This document shows positions 47,844-57,286 of a stretch of 64,000 nt of DNA, piece after piece. The stretch is from assembly GCA_025917655.1 (NCBI GenBank), contig CP084611.1, positions 3,782,001 to 3,846,000 on the forward strand. The letters run 5' to 3'. Each line of letters starts with the position of its first letter. The stretch's first letter is position 1. The translations under genes and the position numbers were made by a program. This DNA comes from Chlorella sorokiniana. Taxonomy: Eukaryota; Chlorophyta; Trebouxiophyceae; Chlorellales; Chlorellaceae. The notes beneath the pieces are model-generated. The model did no database searches and was not told where the DNA came from. It saw only the letters and a list, made by a program, of their open reading frames with translations.

Positions 47844-49548
47844 TCAGCTCTGCTGGTGCTGCAGGTTGGCGCGCTCTGCTGCGTCCTCCTCTCGCAGGTC
47901 GGTTGAGCTGAGCTTGGCATTGCGGTGCCGCGAGTGGATGATCCCCACCACCACAATCACCAGCGGCGCAAACCCCTGCTTTGCTCGTGTCTGCAACGGG
48001 CAGAAGCAGGCAGTGGAATGAAGCAAGGGTTGTGCTACAGCATAAATGGGCTTCCCAGAAAGCTTCCAGTGCTCACTGTGTTCGGCTTGCACGCAGCACC
48101 CGACCCCCACCCATCCTGCACCTGGTTGATGGCAATGGCCCCTGGCAACGTCTCCTGCGACACCACAATCGCGTCAAACTCGGGGTCCACGGCGCACAGC
48201 GGAGGCTCCTGCAGCACTTGAGTCCCGGTGAGTGCAGTGCCGGCAAAACGGGGGCTGTCGATGGTCGCTGCGCTGCCCATACCATGCGCAGAGCAGCAGT
48301 CCAGATGGTCAGCAAGCCTTTCAGCTCCCCCGGCAGGCCATGCGGCCGCCTTGGCCCGTACCTTGGGGTCTGTGAGTGGTCCCGCCACTACAGAAGCCCT
48401 GGGGTTGACCAAGCGCATGTAGCGCACCGCCGCCGCCTCCCGCTCCTCGTAGCTCTGCAGCAGCTCGCGGTTTGCTTTACTGGCCAGCAGCTGGTCAGCT
48501 GCAAGCAGAGGTTCAAGGGAACAGGCGTAAGGGAATGGCACCGAGCGGTCACACAGGCGATGAGAGCCAACCCTGTGCAGCCCACCTGTGATGCCCACGA
48601 AGATGCGCTCCTTGGCCACGATTGCCGTGGCTGCTAGAAGGAGGCGGTGCCCCGCATGCAAGCGGTCAAAGGTGCCGCCCACCGCCACCTTCTCGAATTG
48701 AAGTATGGGGAGGCCCAGTCGCCAATGACTTGTGATCCAGTTTCACCTCCTTGTGCTGTGCTTTCTGTGCATTGTTGTTGCTGCTGCTGCTGCTGCTGGG
48801 TGTCGCTGCAATGTGTTCCACTCACCTGGCTGACATCCCCCTGCTGCTGCTGCTGCACTGCTGGAGGGCCCTGAGCTGCGTGTGCCGCTGTGAGCGTCAG
48901 GCTGACGCTTGGCAAGCCCGCTCCTTGCCGAGCTTGGTTCAGGCAATCCACCAGCGCATGACACTCGCTGGCATGCTCAGCTGGCGCCACAATCTCCTCC
49001 ACATCCGTCAGCTGCTGCGCAACCCGCTCAACCGACCAGCCCAGGTAGGGAAGCAGTGGCAAGATATCTGCACGCGGCATGCCGCTGGCCGACGGTTCCA
49101 AGCATTGTGCAATGTAATCTAGAGTGGCTGATGTGGGCGGGCCAGTGGCTGCCGGACCTGCAGAGGAGCAAACAGTGGTGACGGACCGGCAAAGCGCCCG
49201 ACCAACTTCCCCGCTTTATGACGCAGAACGCCTTGACCGGCCGCACATTGTTCAAACGACACCACCTTATCGGTTACCTGTGCAGTAGAGGTAAACAGAA
49301 CCCCTGGCGGTGCGCTGGCTGTAGTCCACCAAGTTGGCGTCTTCCCTCGCTCGCTCTAATTGCAGCGGCACGAGCACAGAAGTGTTTAACATCCTTACTG
49401 GCTTTCTGAACACTGATGTGCTCGACTGAACCTTGTTGGCAGAAGCAAAGCGGGGATGATACGCACAAGGAAGCATTCGATGATTATTGAAACCGTGCAG
49501 CTTGTGCCGACAGGCATGAACGCTCGTATTCGTCCCAAAAGACCTCAT
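47844..49548 (-). CDS. coaD: phosphopantetheine adenylyltransferase with long N-terminal domain
   Basis: PPAT makes dephospho-CoA from phosphopantetheine and ATP, the fourth step of CoA synthesis. The core is clear: FEKVAVGGTFDRLHAGH (nucleotide-binding GTFD and HAGH), ERIFVGIT, YEEREAAAVRYMRLVNP, VAGPLTDPK, AIVVSQETLPGAIAINQ and KLSSTDLRE near the end. Plant PPAT is short; this one has about 200 extra N-terminal residues. Exon 1 (from ATG 49548, or from an internal ATG at 49392: MLNTSVLVPLQLERARED) joins exon 2 in phase 1 to give SVYLYCTGPAATGPP, then DILPLLPYLGWSVERVAQQL and a polyQ tract. The extension recalls the N-terminal part of animal CoA synthase (inference). A slip near 48712 links it to the PPAT core. 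Confidence 0.83.
48772..48798. repeat. CAG/CAA run encoding polyglutamine in PPAT
   Basis: Nine consecutive glutamine codons on the minus strand in the linker between the N-terminal extension and the PPAT core; a second short run lies near 48841-48855. Confidence 0.8.
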
Positions 49549-49838
49549 GCCCGGCGCAGAAGCACTACGCGCAGGTACACCTCCAGTGCAGGCCGCTCGA
49601 GTTGATTCTTCTCGCTACTAAGAAGTGTACATGATCAATATCTTACGGCGATTCCTTAACAGCAGAACGAAATAGCAGCGGACGAACAACGGCGAGTTGG
49701 ATCAGTCGTAGCTGTTCGAGCGAGCAGCTAGGTGGCGGGACGGCAATATATTGAAGCAGCCCACTCGAAAGGAGTGGAGTGTTGGGGCAGTGTGCGCCAA
49801 GCGCTGCCGTCACAGCCGACCGCTGCGTCTCAGCGGCG
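49549..49838. promoter_or_regulatory. 290-base divergent promoter, PPAT (-) / HAT1 (+)
   Basis: Two divergent ATGs are 290 bases apart. The interval includes AT-rich words (ATCAATATCTTACGG, GGCAATATATTGAAG) and has no gene. Confidence 0.5.
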
Positions 49839-52150
49839 ATGGAGCCCTTTTCAAAACGGCCTCGTGTGGAGGGTCCTGGCGCAGCAGCAACGCCAGCTGA
49901 GGAGGTCATCACATTCCACTTGTTGAAGAAGGATGGAGATGGCAATGTTGTGATCGAGTCGAACGGCAACTTCCCCCGAAATGAGCCACCAGTGAGCGCG
50001 CCCCACCTCTGTCTGCCTTGCCTTCTGCTTCCAGCGGGCCAGTGACAACTGCTGGTCAGCTGCTGCTTCCTGCAGGTTGTTTGGAGAGAAGGAGGAGATC
50101 GTTGGGTACGACGGTCTCAGCATAGATGTCTGGCTCACGCCGCAGTTCCAGGTGCACCCTGTGCCGGCTCTCCCGGTGCCGCTCTGTGCGCATCCTGTTC
50201 ACGTGCCGGAGCCAAGCTCACGCGCCACCTGCTGTGCTCACGCGCGTCCCACCGCCCTTCCAGGCCTTCATAGACGTCAAGTATGCTGCCAAGGGGCCGG
50301 GCGCCACCGAGCTGAAGGAGCCGTTTGCGGCCGCCTTTGCGTCCGGCTTTGTCGAGGAGAAGGCCGCCTTTGACAGAGCGTTGCAGGTGCCGCAGGCTGC
50401 ATGGCCCATGGAAGCCTGCTGGCACACACAGTGTCCCAGCGGGCCATGGAAGCTGTTCATTGCAGCCTGCTCACCTTTCGCATGTGCTGCATGCAGGAGG
50501 AGGCTGCGCTGGACCCTGCGGTTCTTGGCAAGGAGATGGCGGCGCAGGAGACGGAGGAGGGGAGCACTTTCCGAGTCTTCCACGCACACCTGGCCACCGC
50601 CGATCCCGCGCTGAAGGTGCGTGGGGATGCTCAGCTCTGACGCAGCCCTCTCCGCGCGAGGGAACGGCCCCACCCACACCACAGCTGTGGCAGCCTGACG
50701 GAACTTCGGCTTTGGCAGCCCGACCACGGCTGTGTCAGGCTGGCGGCGTCATGCCCACTGCCCGTGCGCCTGCCCCCACACGCTGCAGGCTCTGCATGCC
50801 CGCCTGCAGCCCTTGCTCTTTTCTTTGTGGACGCCGCATCGCCCATCGACCCCAGCGATGAGGGCTGGCAGCTTCTGACCGCCGTGGAGCAGTCCCCGAG
50901 GGGGTGGAGGTAGGGGGCCACGCTAGGCTAGGCTGCCCACGCAAGAGGCACAACCGCAAGGCCCGCTCGTGTGTGTGGGGAAGAGATGCGTGCGCCCATC
51001 CGCCCTTGCTCACCTGTCGGCCCTACGGTCCCGTACCGCAGGTGTTGGGGTACGCCGTGCTGTACCGCTACTACCACTACCCGCAGGGCGCACGCCTGCG
51101 CCTGTCCCAGATCCTGGTTCTGCCGCCGCAGCAGGGGCGGGGCGCGGGCACCATGCTGCTGCAGGCGGCGACACGGCTGGCGGACGAGATGGGGGCGTGC
51201 GACCTGGCGGTGGGTGCCGGTGTCAGCGCCCAGCCGGCCTGCGCTAATCTAACATGTGCTGAGCGAGCGTGCATTGCTGCTGAAGCCAGCGAGGTTGGGC
51301 GCTGGCCTGGGAAAGCGCAGCGTGGGCCCAGCGCCGCCTCTGACCAGGCCCCCGCTGGCTTGCCACCCCATCCACCCGCCCCTGCCTCAGTTTGAGGAGC
51401 CGGCCGAGGGGCTGCAGGCGCTGCGCACCACGCTCGACGTGCGGCGTGCCCTGGCCCTGGGCTGGGCGCGCGACGCGGCTCAGCAGCGCCTCACTGCCCT
51501 GGCCGCCAGCAACGGCAAGGCCGCCGCAGCCCCCGCAGTCAACGGCGGCGGCAGGGCCGCGCGGCTGGCTGCTCTGGAGCACCCGCTGGCGGCGCCGGCC
51601 GAGCTGCTGGAGCGGCTGCGGCGGGAGCTGCGCCTGTCACGGCTGCAGGCGGGGGCGGTGTGGCGAGTGCTGGTGTATGTGACAGGGGGCGGCACCCCGC
51701 TGCTGTGGCTGGCGTGCAGGACATGATCCGGCAGCAGCTGGTGGCGCAGCTGGCGGCGGCTAAGGACGATGCGCAGGGTGAGGCCGGGGCTGCGTTCACA
51801 TGCAGCCGTGCTGCCCCGTCAGCTGAACTTTAAGCCGGCCTGGCGCCACTTGATTGCTCTGCGCAGGCCTGTTATGCAGTTGCCACAAAGGGAGAGAGAT
51901 GGAGGGCGGGGGCAGGCCTTTTTGCCCCAAGTACACCCGCCCTGCTGTTCCTGCAGGCAAAAGCATGCGCGAGACAAAGGAAGGGTTTGTGATGTGCCGC
52001 GGTGCCAACACTGCCAAGCGCACCCTACCCCTGCTGCCTGTTGAGGAGCGCAGCGCCGAGCAGCAGGCGGCAGCAATTGAAGAGAGCGCGGAAGAGCAGC
52101 TGGCGGCGGTGGCGGCGGTGGCAGCCAAGTTTCTGGAGGGCGATGAGTAG
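49839..52150 (+). CDS. HAT1: histone acetyltransferase type B catalytic subunit
   Basis: HAT1 acetylates newly made histone H4 in the cytosol or nucleus before deposition. Seen in order: ITFHLLKKDGDGNVV, LFGEKEEIVGYDGLSIDVWL (Hat1 N-terminal domain), FIDVKYAAKGPGATELKEPF, TFRVFHAHLATADPALK, PIDPSDEGWQLLTAVEQ, VLGYAVLYRYYHYPQGARLR, then the acetyl-CoA loop SQILVLPPQQGRGAGTML and FEEPAEGLQALRTTLDVRRA. The C-terminus holds helical ERLRRELRLSRLQAGAVWRV and a basic segment (MRETKEGFVMCRG). Nine exons. One slip, unusually at a T run near 50818, restores FFVDAASPID. Start ATG 49839; stop TAG 52148-52150. Confidence 0.92.
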
Positions 52151-52388
52151 CAGCAGGCAGATGACGAGCGAGGGTGCGCGCTGAGACCGTCACACCTCTC
52201 GCTGAAGCCAAGCTGTCACACCTCTCGCCTGGCGCTGTGTATTGGAACTGTTGAGAACAGCCCTCAAGCGTTACAGAACAGACCAAGCTTAAACAGACCA
52301 AGCTTAGCGTGCATAAACAAGGGGACAGGGGTGCGGCCTCCTGTCGGGCAAGGGGAGGTGTTGGGTGGTGGCCGTGCCCAGCTGCACA
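52151..52388. other. convergent 3' region, HAT1 / KIN17
   Basis: About 240 bases between converging stops, with a minus-strand TGTAA at 52271-52275 for KIN17 and none seen for HAT1. Two copies of AACAGACCAAGCTTA lie back to back at 52277-52306. Confidence 0.6.
52271..52275 (-). terminator. TGTAA poly(A) signal of KIN17
   Basis: TTACA on plus, TGTAA on minus, about 115 bases downstream of the KIN17 stop codon. Confidence 0.55.
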
Positions 52389-54650
52389 TCACTTGAACGT
52401 GCCCTGCCAGCGACTGAAGTCCTCGTACTCGAGCCACACGCTGTGCCCGTCGTGCACGCCGCCCCGCAGCTTCACCTCTGCCTGCACATGCAACAGGCAT
52501 CAGGCGGGTGGGCAAGCGAGGGTTGCCGAACTTGCCCAGGGGGCGTGCACGCAGCTTCAGGGGCAGCAGGTGCGGCGGCCTTGAATCCCTGGCCCCCTCA
52601 TCCACCCACCTGGAAGCGCTTGGTGTCAATCTGCAGCAGCGTGCCGCGCGCCCCCTGTGCAGCCCGTTCACCACCAGCACCAACCCCCGGGCTGCGGAAC
52701 CACAGTCTCCAGCTCAGCTTGGTCCACCTGCGCGGGAACATGGATGCCGCGGCGGTAGGTTCAGCTTTGTTTTTTTGTTTTGTTGGGGGGGCGCAGTGTT
52801 AGCGAGGTGCATGGTGATGTTAGGCAGGCGACAGCAAGCTTGCAATGCGATCGCTGCGGCTCCTCCGCCCCTCAACAACCAGGGCCAGCAGCCCAGCCTC
52901 GCGCTCCCACCTGCAGCACGTCCCCGAGTCGGTCATCTCCACCTCCCCACGGTACTTGTCCACCACCCGCAGCACCACCCCCTTCTTCTTGTAGTAGTCG
53001 CCCAGCTTCTTGGCCAACACCTGCAAGAGCGGGCGACAGGGGGACAGTGGGCACTGCGCACAGCAGCACATGAGGCGCGAGCAGGCACGCAGGCGGCCTT
53101 GCGGCAAAGAGCGCGCGCGCGCGCCCCCTCCCCCAAGAGATGGGGATCTCTTGCCTTGACCACGATGCCCGGCGCAAGCCAATGATCCAGCCGTTGCGCG
53201 GCCCCCGCGCGCGCAGCGTCTGACGCCGCTTGCGCCGCCTTGGCCGCCCGGTCCTTCTCCATCAGCTCCTCCACCTTGCTCTTCTTCGCGCTGCCGGTCC
53301 TGGCCGCCGCCGCGCGCCGCTGCCCCCGCCCCATCCTCCTCGAACGCCAGCGCCGGCTTGGGCCGCTCGCGCTGCTGCTGCTCGGCTGCTGCCGCCGCGG
53401 CCGACGCCGCGCGGTTGGCCGCCAGCTGGAAGCCCAACGGCTGGTCCAGCTCCTGCCGCCGCAGCTCGGTGGCTCCCGCATCCGCGGCCCCTTGCTCGCC
53501 GTCGCCCTCCTCGGTCCGCGCCACCTTGCGCGCCCGCTCAATCTGTTCCTGCAGCATGCGCTGGTGCCGATCCTCCTCCGCCTGCTCCGCTCGCTCGCGC
53601 TTGGCGCGCTTCTGCCCCTCAATCTCCTGCGCGGGTGGACCACGGCGCGGGGCGGGCTCAGGCGCGGAGGAGCAAAGCATGCACGGCAGGCAAGTGCCTG
53701 GCAGAGGGCAGACCTGTCTGCGGCCGCGTTTTGTGGGCCCGGGCCCTCTGTGTGTGCACCTCCTACCCCCCTCCCCCATGCCCCCCAAAGAGGAGAAGAA
53801 ACCCTGGCCCACCTCCATCTCGTCGCGGTGTATGAGCGTGATGAACCAGCCCTTGGGCGTCTCCTCCACCTTGCACTGCCCCGTGCGGCCCAGGTGCTTC
53901 ACAAACTCTGTCAGGGTGAGCCACTTGGTGGAGTTCATGTGCACGTGGTTGCGGTCGTTGATGTACTCGTTGTACACCACGTTGGCGGCGATGCGAGAGA
54001 AGGGGTGCGCGCGCTTGAGGTGCTCCATGAAGCAGCGCTCAAACTCCTCGCTGTAACTGCAGGCGACATGGGAGGGGGAAGGAAGCGCATGCTGAGACAG
54101 GCCCGCATGCACGCAAGGGTGCTCGAGGGGCACCGCATGAGCCCTGGCCAGCCCTGCAGGAATGCCAGCCTGCTGGCATACCCCTCAATGATGCGTTTAG
54201 GGTTTTGACCAAAGATTTCCATTTGCCGCTTGTGGCCCTCAGATGTGAGGTGGCACTTGAAGCCGTTCTCATCACGACACTGCTTTTGGCACATCTGCAG
54301 GTGAGGGACCGGGGACGGATGCTCGGGCACAGGCCTTCTGCTTGACCCAGCCTGGACAGCTCAAGCCGGTCCACCTGACAATACCATCGCAGCTTCTGCA
54401 GGCCCTTGGCCTTGATGCGATTGGCAATGGCCTTGGGTGTCAGGAAGTCTGCACGGGGCGGGACGGCGCGCCGCTCACTGACGCATACAGGCGGCGGGCA
54501 AGGTGGCAACGGGCCAGCAGGGAAAAGACGGAAGTGACAGGCCCCTGCTATGAACGAATCGGCTCAGGAAGCCGGCTTCTGAGGGCAGCAAACAAAGGAT
54601 GGCTTCACAGCCGAAACAACAGCGGAAGAGGTTTTACCATTTTTGCCCAT
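52389..54650 (-). CDS. KIN17: KIN17 DNA/RNA-binding protein
   Basis: KIN17 is a conserved nuclear protein tied to DNA repair, replication and splicing. A 13-base first exon joins in phase 1 to give MGKNDFLTPKAIANRIKAKG, the family's exact start. Then come LQKLRWYCQMCQKQCRDENG with FKCHLTSEGHKRQMEIFGQN (C2H2 finger), the winged-helix block (YSEEFERCFMEHLKRAHPFS, HMNSTKWLTLTEFVKHLGRT, VEETPKGWFITLIHRDEME), a charged coiled coil (KRAKRERAEQAEEDRHQ), DHWLAPGIVVKARD, and the KOW/SH3-like tail (GVVLRVVDKYRGEVEMTDSG, VDQAELETVVPQPG, WLEYEDFSRWQGTFK). Slips lie at G runs near 52640, 52690 and 53310. About eight exons. Start ATG 54648-54650; stop 52389-52391. Confidence 0.94.
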
Positions 54651-55394
54651 CTTGAATTTCCTTGCCAGAGGAAGATTGAAAGTGCCGCCCCGTTGCGACC
54701 TAGTTTCTAGGAGGCGAGCGGCTGCTGTTTCGCTGGTAGTCTCACCGCGTTTCGAGTGAGCACAGTGTTCGTAAGCCTGATTGGACTCAATGAAACGCCA
54801 AAGAGCAATGTCTGAACAACAGTGCCTGCAGCTGGCGCCCTGTCGACGCTCAGAGCGCAGCAGGCTGGCCGCCTGGCGCTCCACGCATCAGAGGCTGCTA
54901 TTGTCGGCCCGCGCATGCTGCCATGGGGTATTTACAGCAGGTTCTCACTGCAGATAGTTCTCCCTTACTCAGGGAGGGGTGCATTCACTTGTACAAAACA
55001 GCAGGGACGGATCGGGTGGCTGGCAACCCTCTGGAAAAAATAGCATGGAGGCGAGCACTAATAAAACTGAGAAAATGCAATATCAGTTCCGGGCGTGAAA
55101 ATGTGGAAAATGCGAAGAAGACGAGTGAGGCCGTTCGTTGAAGTATGCAGGAACAGACGGCCCTGACTTGGCGAGGGGTCAGCATTGTGCATGAGGCATA
55201 GCAAGGGCTGCAAGGGGCCGGCGATTGCGCCGCTGGAAGTTTATTGGGTGGAACAATGCCGCAAGCCGGTATAGAATCAGGCAAGCTGCGCGCGGGTCTC
55301 TGAACTGGCGGGGTGCCAGGCAGCGGCAACGCATCATTGTCCAGCGCAGCTGCCAGTGCAGCAAACTTGCTGGGCGGCAGCAGGGCGGCTGCCT
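54651..55394. other. intergenic, KIN17 5' end to membrane-protein 3' end
   Basis: About 740 bases of near-balanced composition. It holds the KIN17 promoter next to 54650 and the 3' UTR of the upstream minus-strand gene; a minus-strand TGTAA (54932-54936) may end that transcript. I see no gene. Confidence 0.5.
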
Positions 55395-56294
55395 TCACAG
55401 CTGGTTGTTGTGCAGATCTTGGATGGCTTTGGCGGGTACTCGCGGCAGCGGGTCTGCCATGCTCGCCTGCTCCGAGATCACGGGGACGGCGAGCGAGGCG
55501 GCATGGGGCGCGGCTGCAGCCAGCGGCATGCGCCGTGCTGCCCGGCGGGCTGCGGCGCGTGCATTCAGCGCGGACGCCAGCAGCGCCACAAGCCAGGCCA
55601 GGACGCCGCCCAGGCATCCCAGGACGAACAGCGCGGCATCCTCATCGCTCCAGGAGCTGTAGTGCTCCAGGTAGTTGACGTGGCGCAGCACGATGCGGCG
55701 GTGCGGCCCCGCCCGGCTGTCAGCGACGTAGTAGGCGCGCTTGTAGAAGCGTGACCAGAAGAGGGACAGCACGGCCAGCATGACGGCATGCGAGCTGGCG
55801 CCTGCAGCTGCCAGCACAACTCCCATGCGGGAGGGGGTGCTGGAGCGCGCGCGGTGGGCCTGCAGGGGAGGGGGTGGTGGGCCAGCAGCCTGTGAGGAGC
55901 TGGATGGAAGGGGCGGTGCCGCACGGCTGGGGCAGTGCAAGGTGGCATGTGTGCTGACGCGTGCTGCCAGCCAGCGGCGAAGACATGCTGCGCACCTGGC
56001 AGCAGATGAGTGCTAGCGCGCAGGCCGCTGAAGCGGTGCCGCAGGCCATGAGGGTGGTGTCCACCCACTGAGGGCCATTGCCGGCAAGCGTATGGTCGTG
56101 TGCCAGCACCATTGTGGTGCACGCCGCAATGCACTGCATGGGGTTGGGGGCCGGGAGGGGTGAGCGGGTGGCACCACGCAGGGAGGGGATGGAAGGGGTG
56201 CTTGGATACCGCGGGGGGCTTGCCCTGCAAGCTTGGTGCTCACCGCAAACATGCTTGCAAGGACCGTGACGAGTCCGTAACCGCGATTCCCCAT
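55395..56294 (-). CDS. uncharacterised membrane protein with four predicted helices
   Basis: Three exons join cleanly without any frame slip: 56294-56244 (MGNRGYGLVTVLASMFA), a middle exon near 56138-55997 and 55860-55395. The product is about 235 residues with hydrophobic stretches at GLVTVLASMF…CIAACTTMVLA, TLMACGTASAACALALICC, VVLAAAGASSHAVMLAVLSL and ALFVLGCLGGVLAWLVALLA. A polar loop FWSRFYKRAYYVADSRAGPH, then LRHVNYLEHYSSWSDEDA, lies between helices 3 and 4. The C-terminal tail is Ala/Arg-rich and ends KAIQDLHNNQL. It resembles four-helix plant membrane families only in layout; I do not recognise the family. Confidence 0.7.
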
Positions 56295-56893
56295 CAGACA
56301 GCTGTGAAGAAGAGTACTAGCAGGGCCAGCCTGCAAGTGGTGCAGCAGAGTTCTGTCAGGTGCTTGGTGGCGCAGCGGCACCGCCCCCTGGCAGACAGGC
56401 CATTGCACAGCGCGCTGGGGGCGGCTGGAAACGACATTCTCAGTGTTCAGAAGCCATTCTACCGCGCAAGAAGAACAGCGCAAGCAGAATTGCCAAGCGG
56501 CAGCAGAGGCGGCGGCAACCTGGAGCGCCCGCTGCGTGGCTTCGCGCACCTTTATATGAATGCGGTTCGCTACGTGGACGCCTCGAAGGATATGAAGAGT
56601 GGCTCCTGGGCGACGGGAGCCGAACGAAAGCGGCGGCGGGACGTGCGGAGCCTGTAAGCTGACTGTGCGCCTTGATAATAGTCGAGCAATCAGTTGGCAG
56701 GGAGCGTTTGAAACAATACGCAGAAGAATGCCGGTAGGAGGACGTGCGCGTAAGGAACGTTTCATGAGGTGGACAGCGCGGCACCCGCGGCCTCCCCGGG
56801 TTTCGGCGCTTTCATGCTCGCTGCGTTGCATTTTAGAATGTTTTGTAGTACGTCATAATTCATGCAACGCCGAACCCGACAAGAGCGACACCC

Positions 56894-56909
56894 GTCCCCT
56901 CGAGGGGAC
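56894..56909. promoter_or_regulatory. 16-base perfect palindrome
   Basis: GTCCCCTCGAGGGGAC is its own reverse complement, about 600 bases upstream of the membrane-protein ATG. A dimeric protein could bind it; no more can be said. Confidence 0.35.
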
Positions 56910-57166
56910 CTCGCGTCCTCGTAACGCGGAGGGAGCTATCCCCCGATTGGGTCATGTGGTCATTCGGCGGCTGTGGGCTCCTTTACGACCATGTAGCTGA
57001 AGAGCTCCCAGGACTTGCTCCCCCTGAGCGCATGCCTGACCAGTCAGGGGAGGGCGCCTCAGCGCCCTGCTGGGCGCAGCTGCAAGTTCAGCAGCAGCTG
57101 CGCCAGCCTCAAAGCATGGTCTTACCTCGGCTGCCCAACTGTTTCTCGAGCATATCGACTGCAATG

Positions 57167-57171
57167 TTACA
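57167..57171 (-). terminator. TGTAA poly(A) signal of the coiled-coil gene
   Basis: TTACA on plus, TGTAA on minus, about 115 bases downstream of the stop codon at 57287. Confidence 0.5.
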
Positions 57172-57286
57172 GTCGTCAGCAACCGTGTGCGCGGAACAGG
57201 AGAAGATGGTTGAAGACATGAGCAGCGTCGGTCGGTCCCAGGGTCGGTCCAGTCACTCCCAAAGCAAAGCAACCAGTCGGTCAATG

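Larger units (their letters stand above)
56295..57286. promoter_or_regulatory. 5' region of the membrane-protein gene and 3' region of the coiled-coil gene
   Basis: Nearly 1 kb without a convincing gene. It contains a perfect palindrome at 56894-56909 and a minus-strand TGTAA at 57167-57171. A plus-strand frame from ATG 56954 stays open to 57367, but it overlaps the opposite gene and has no family resemblance. Confidence 0.45.
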
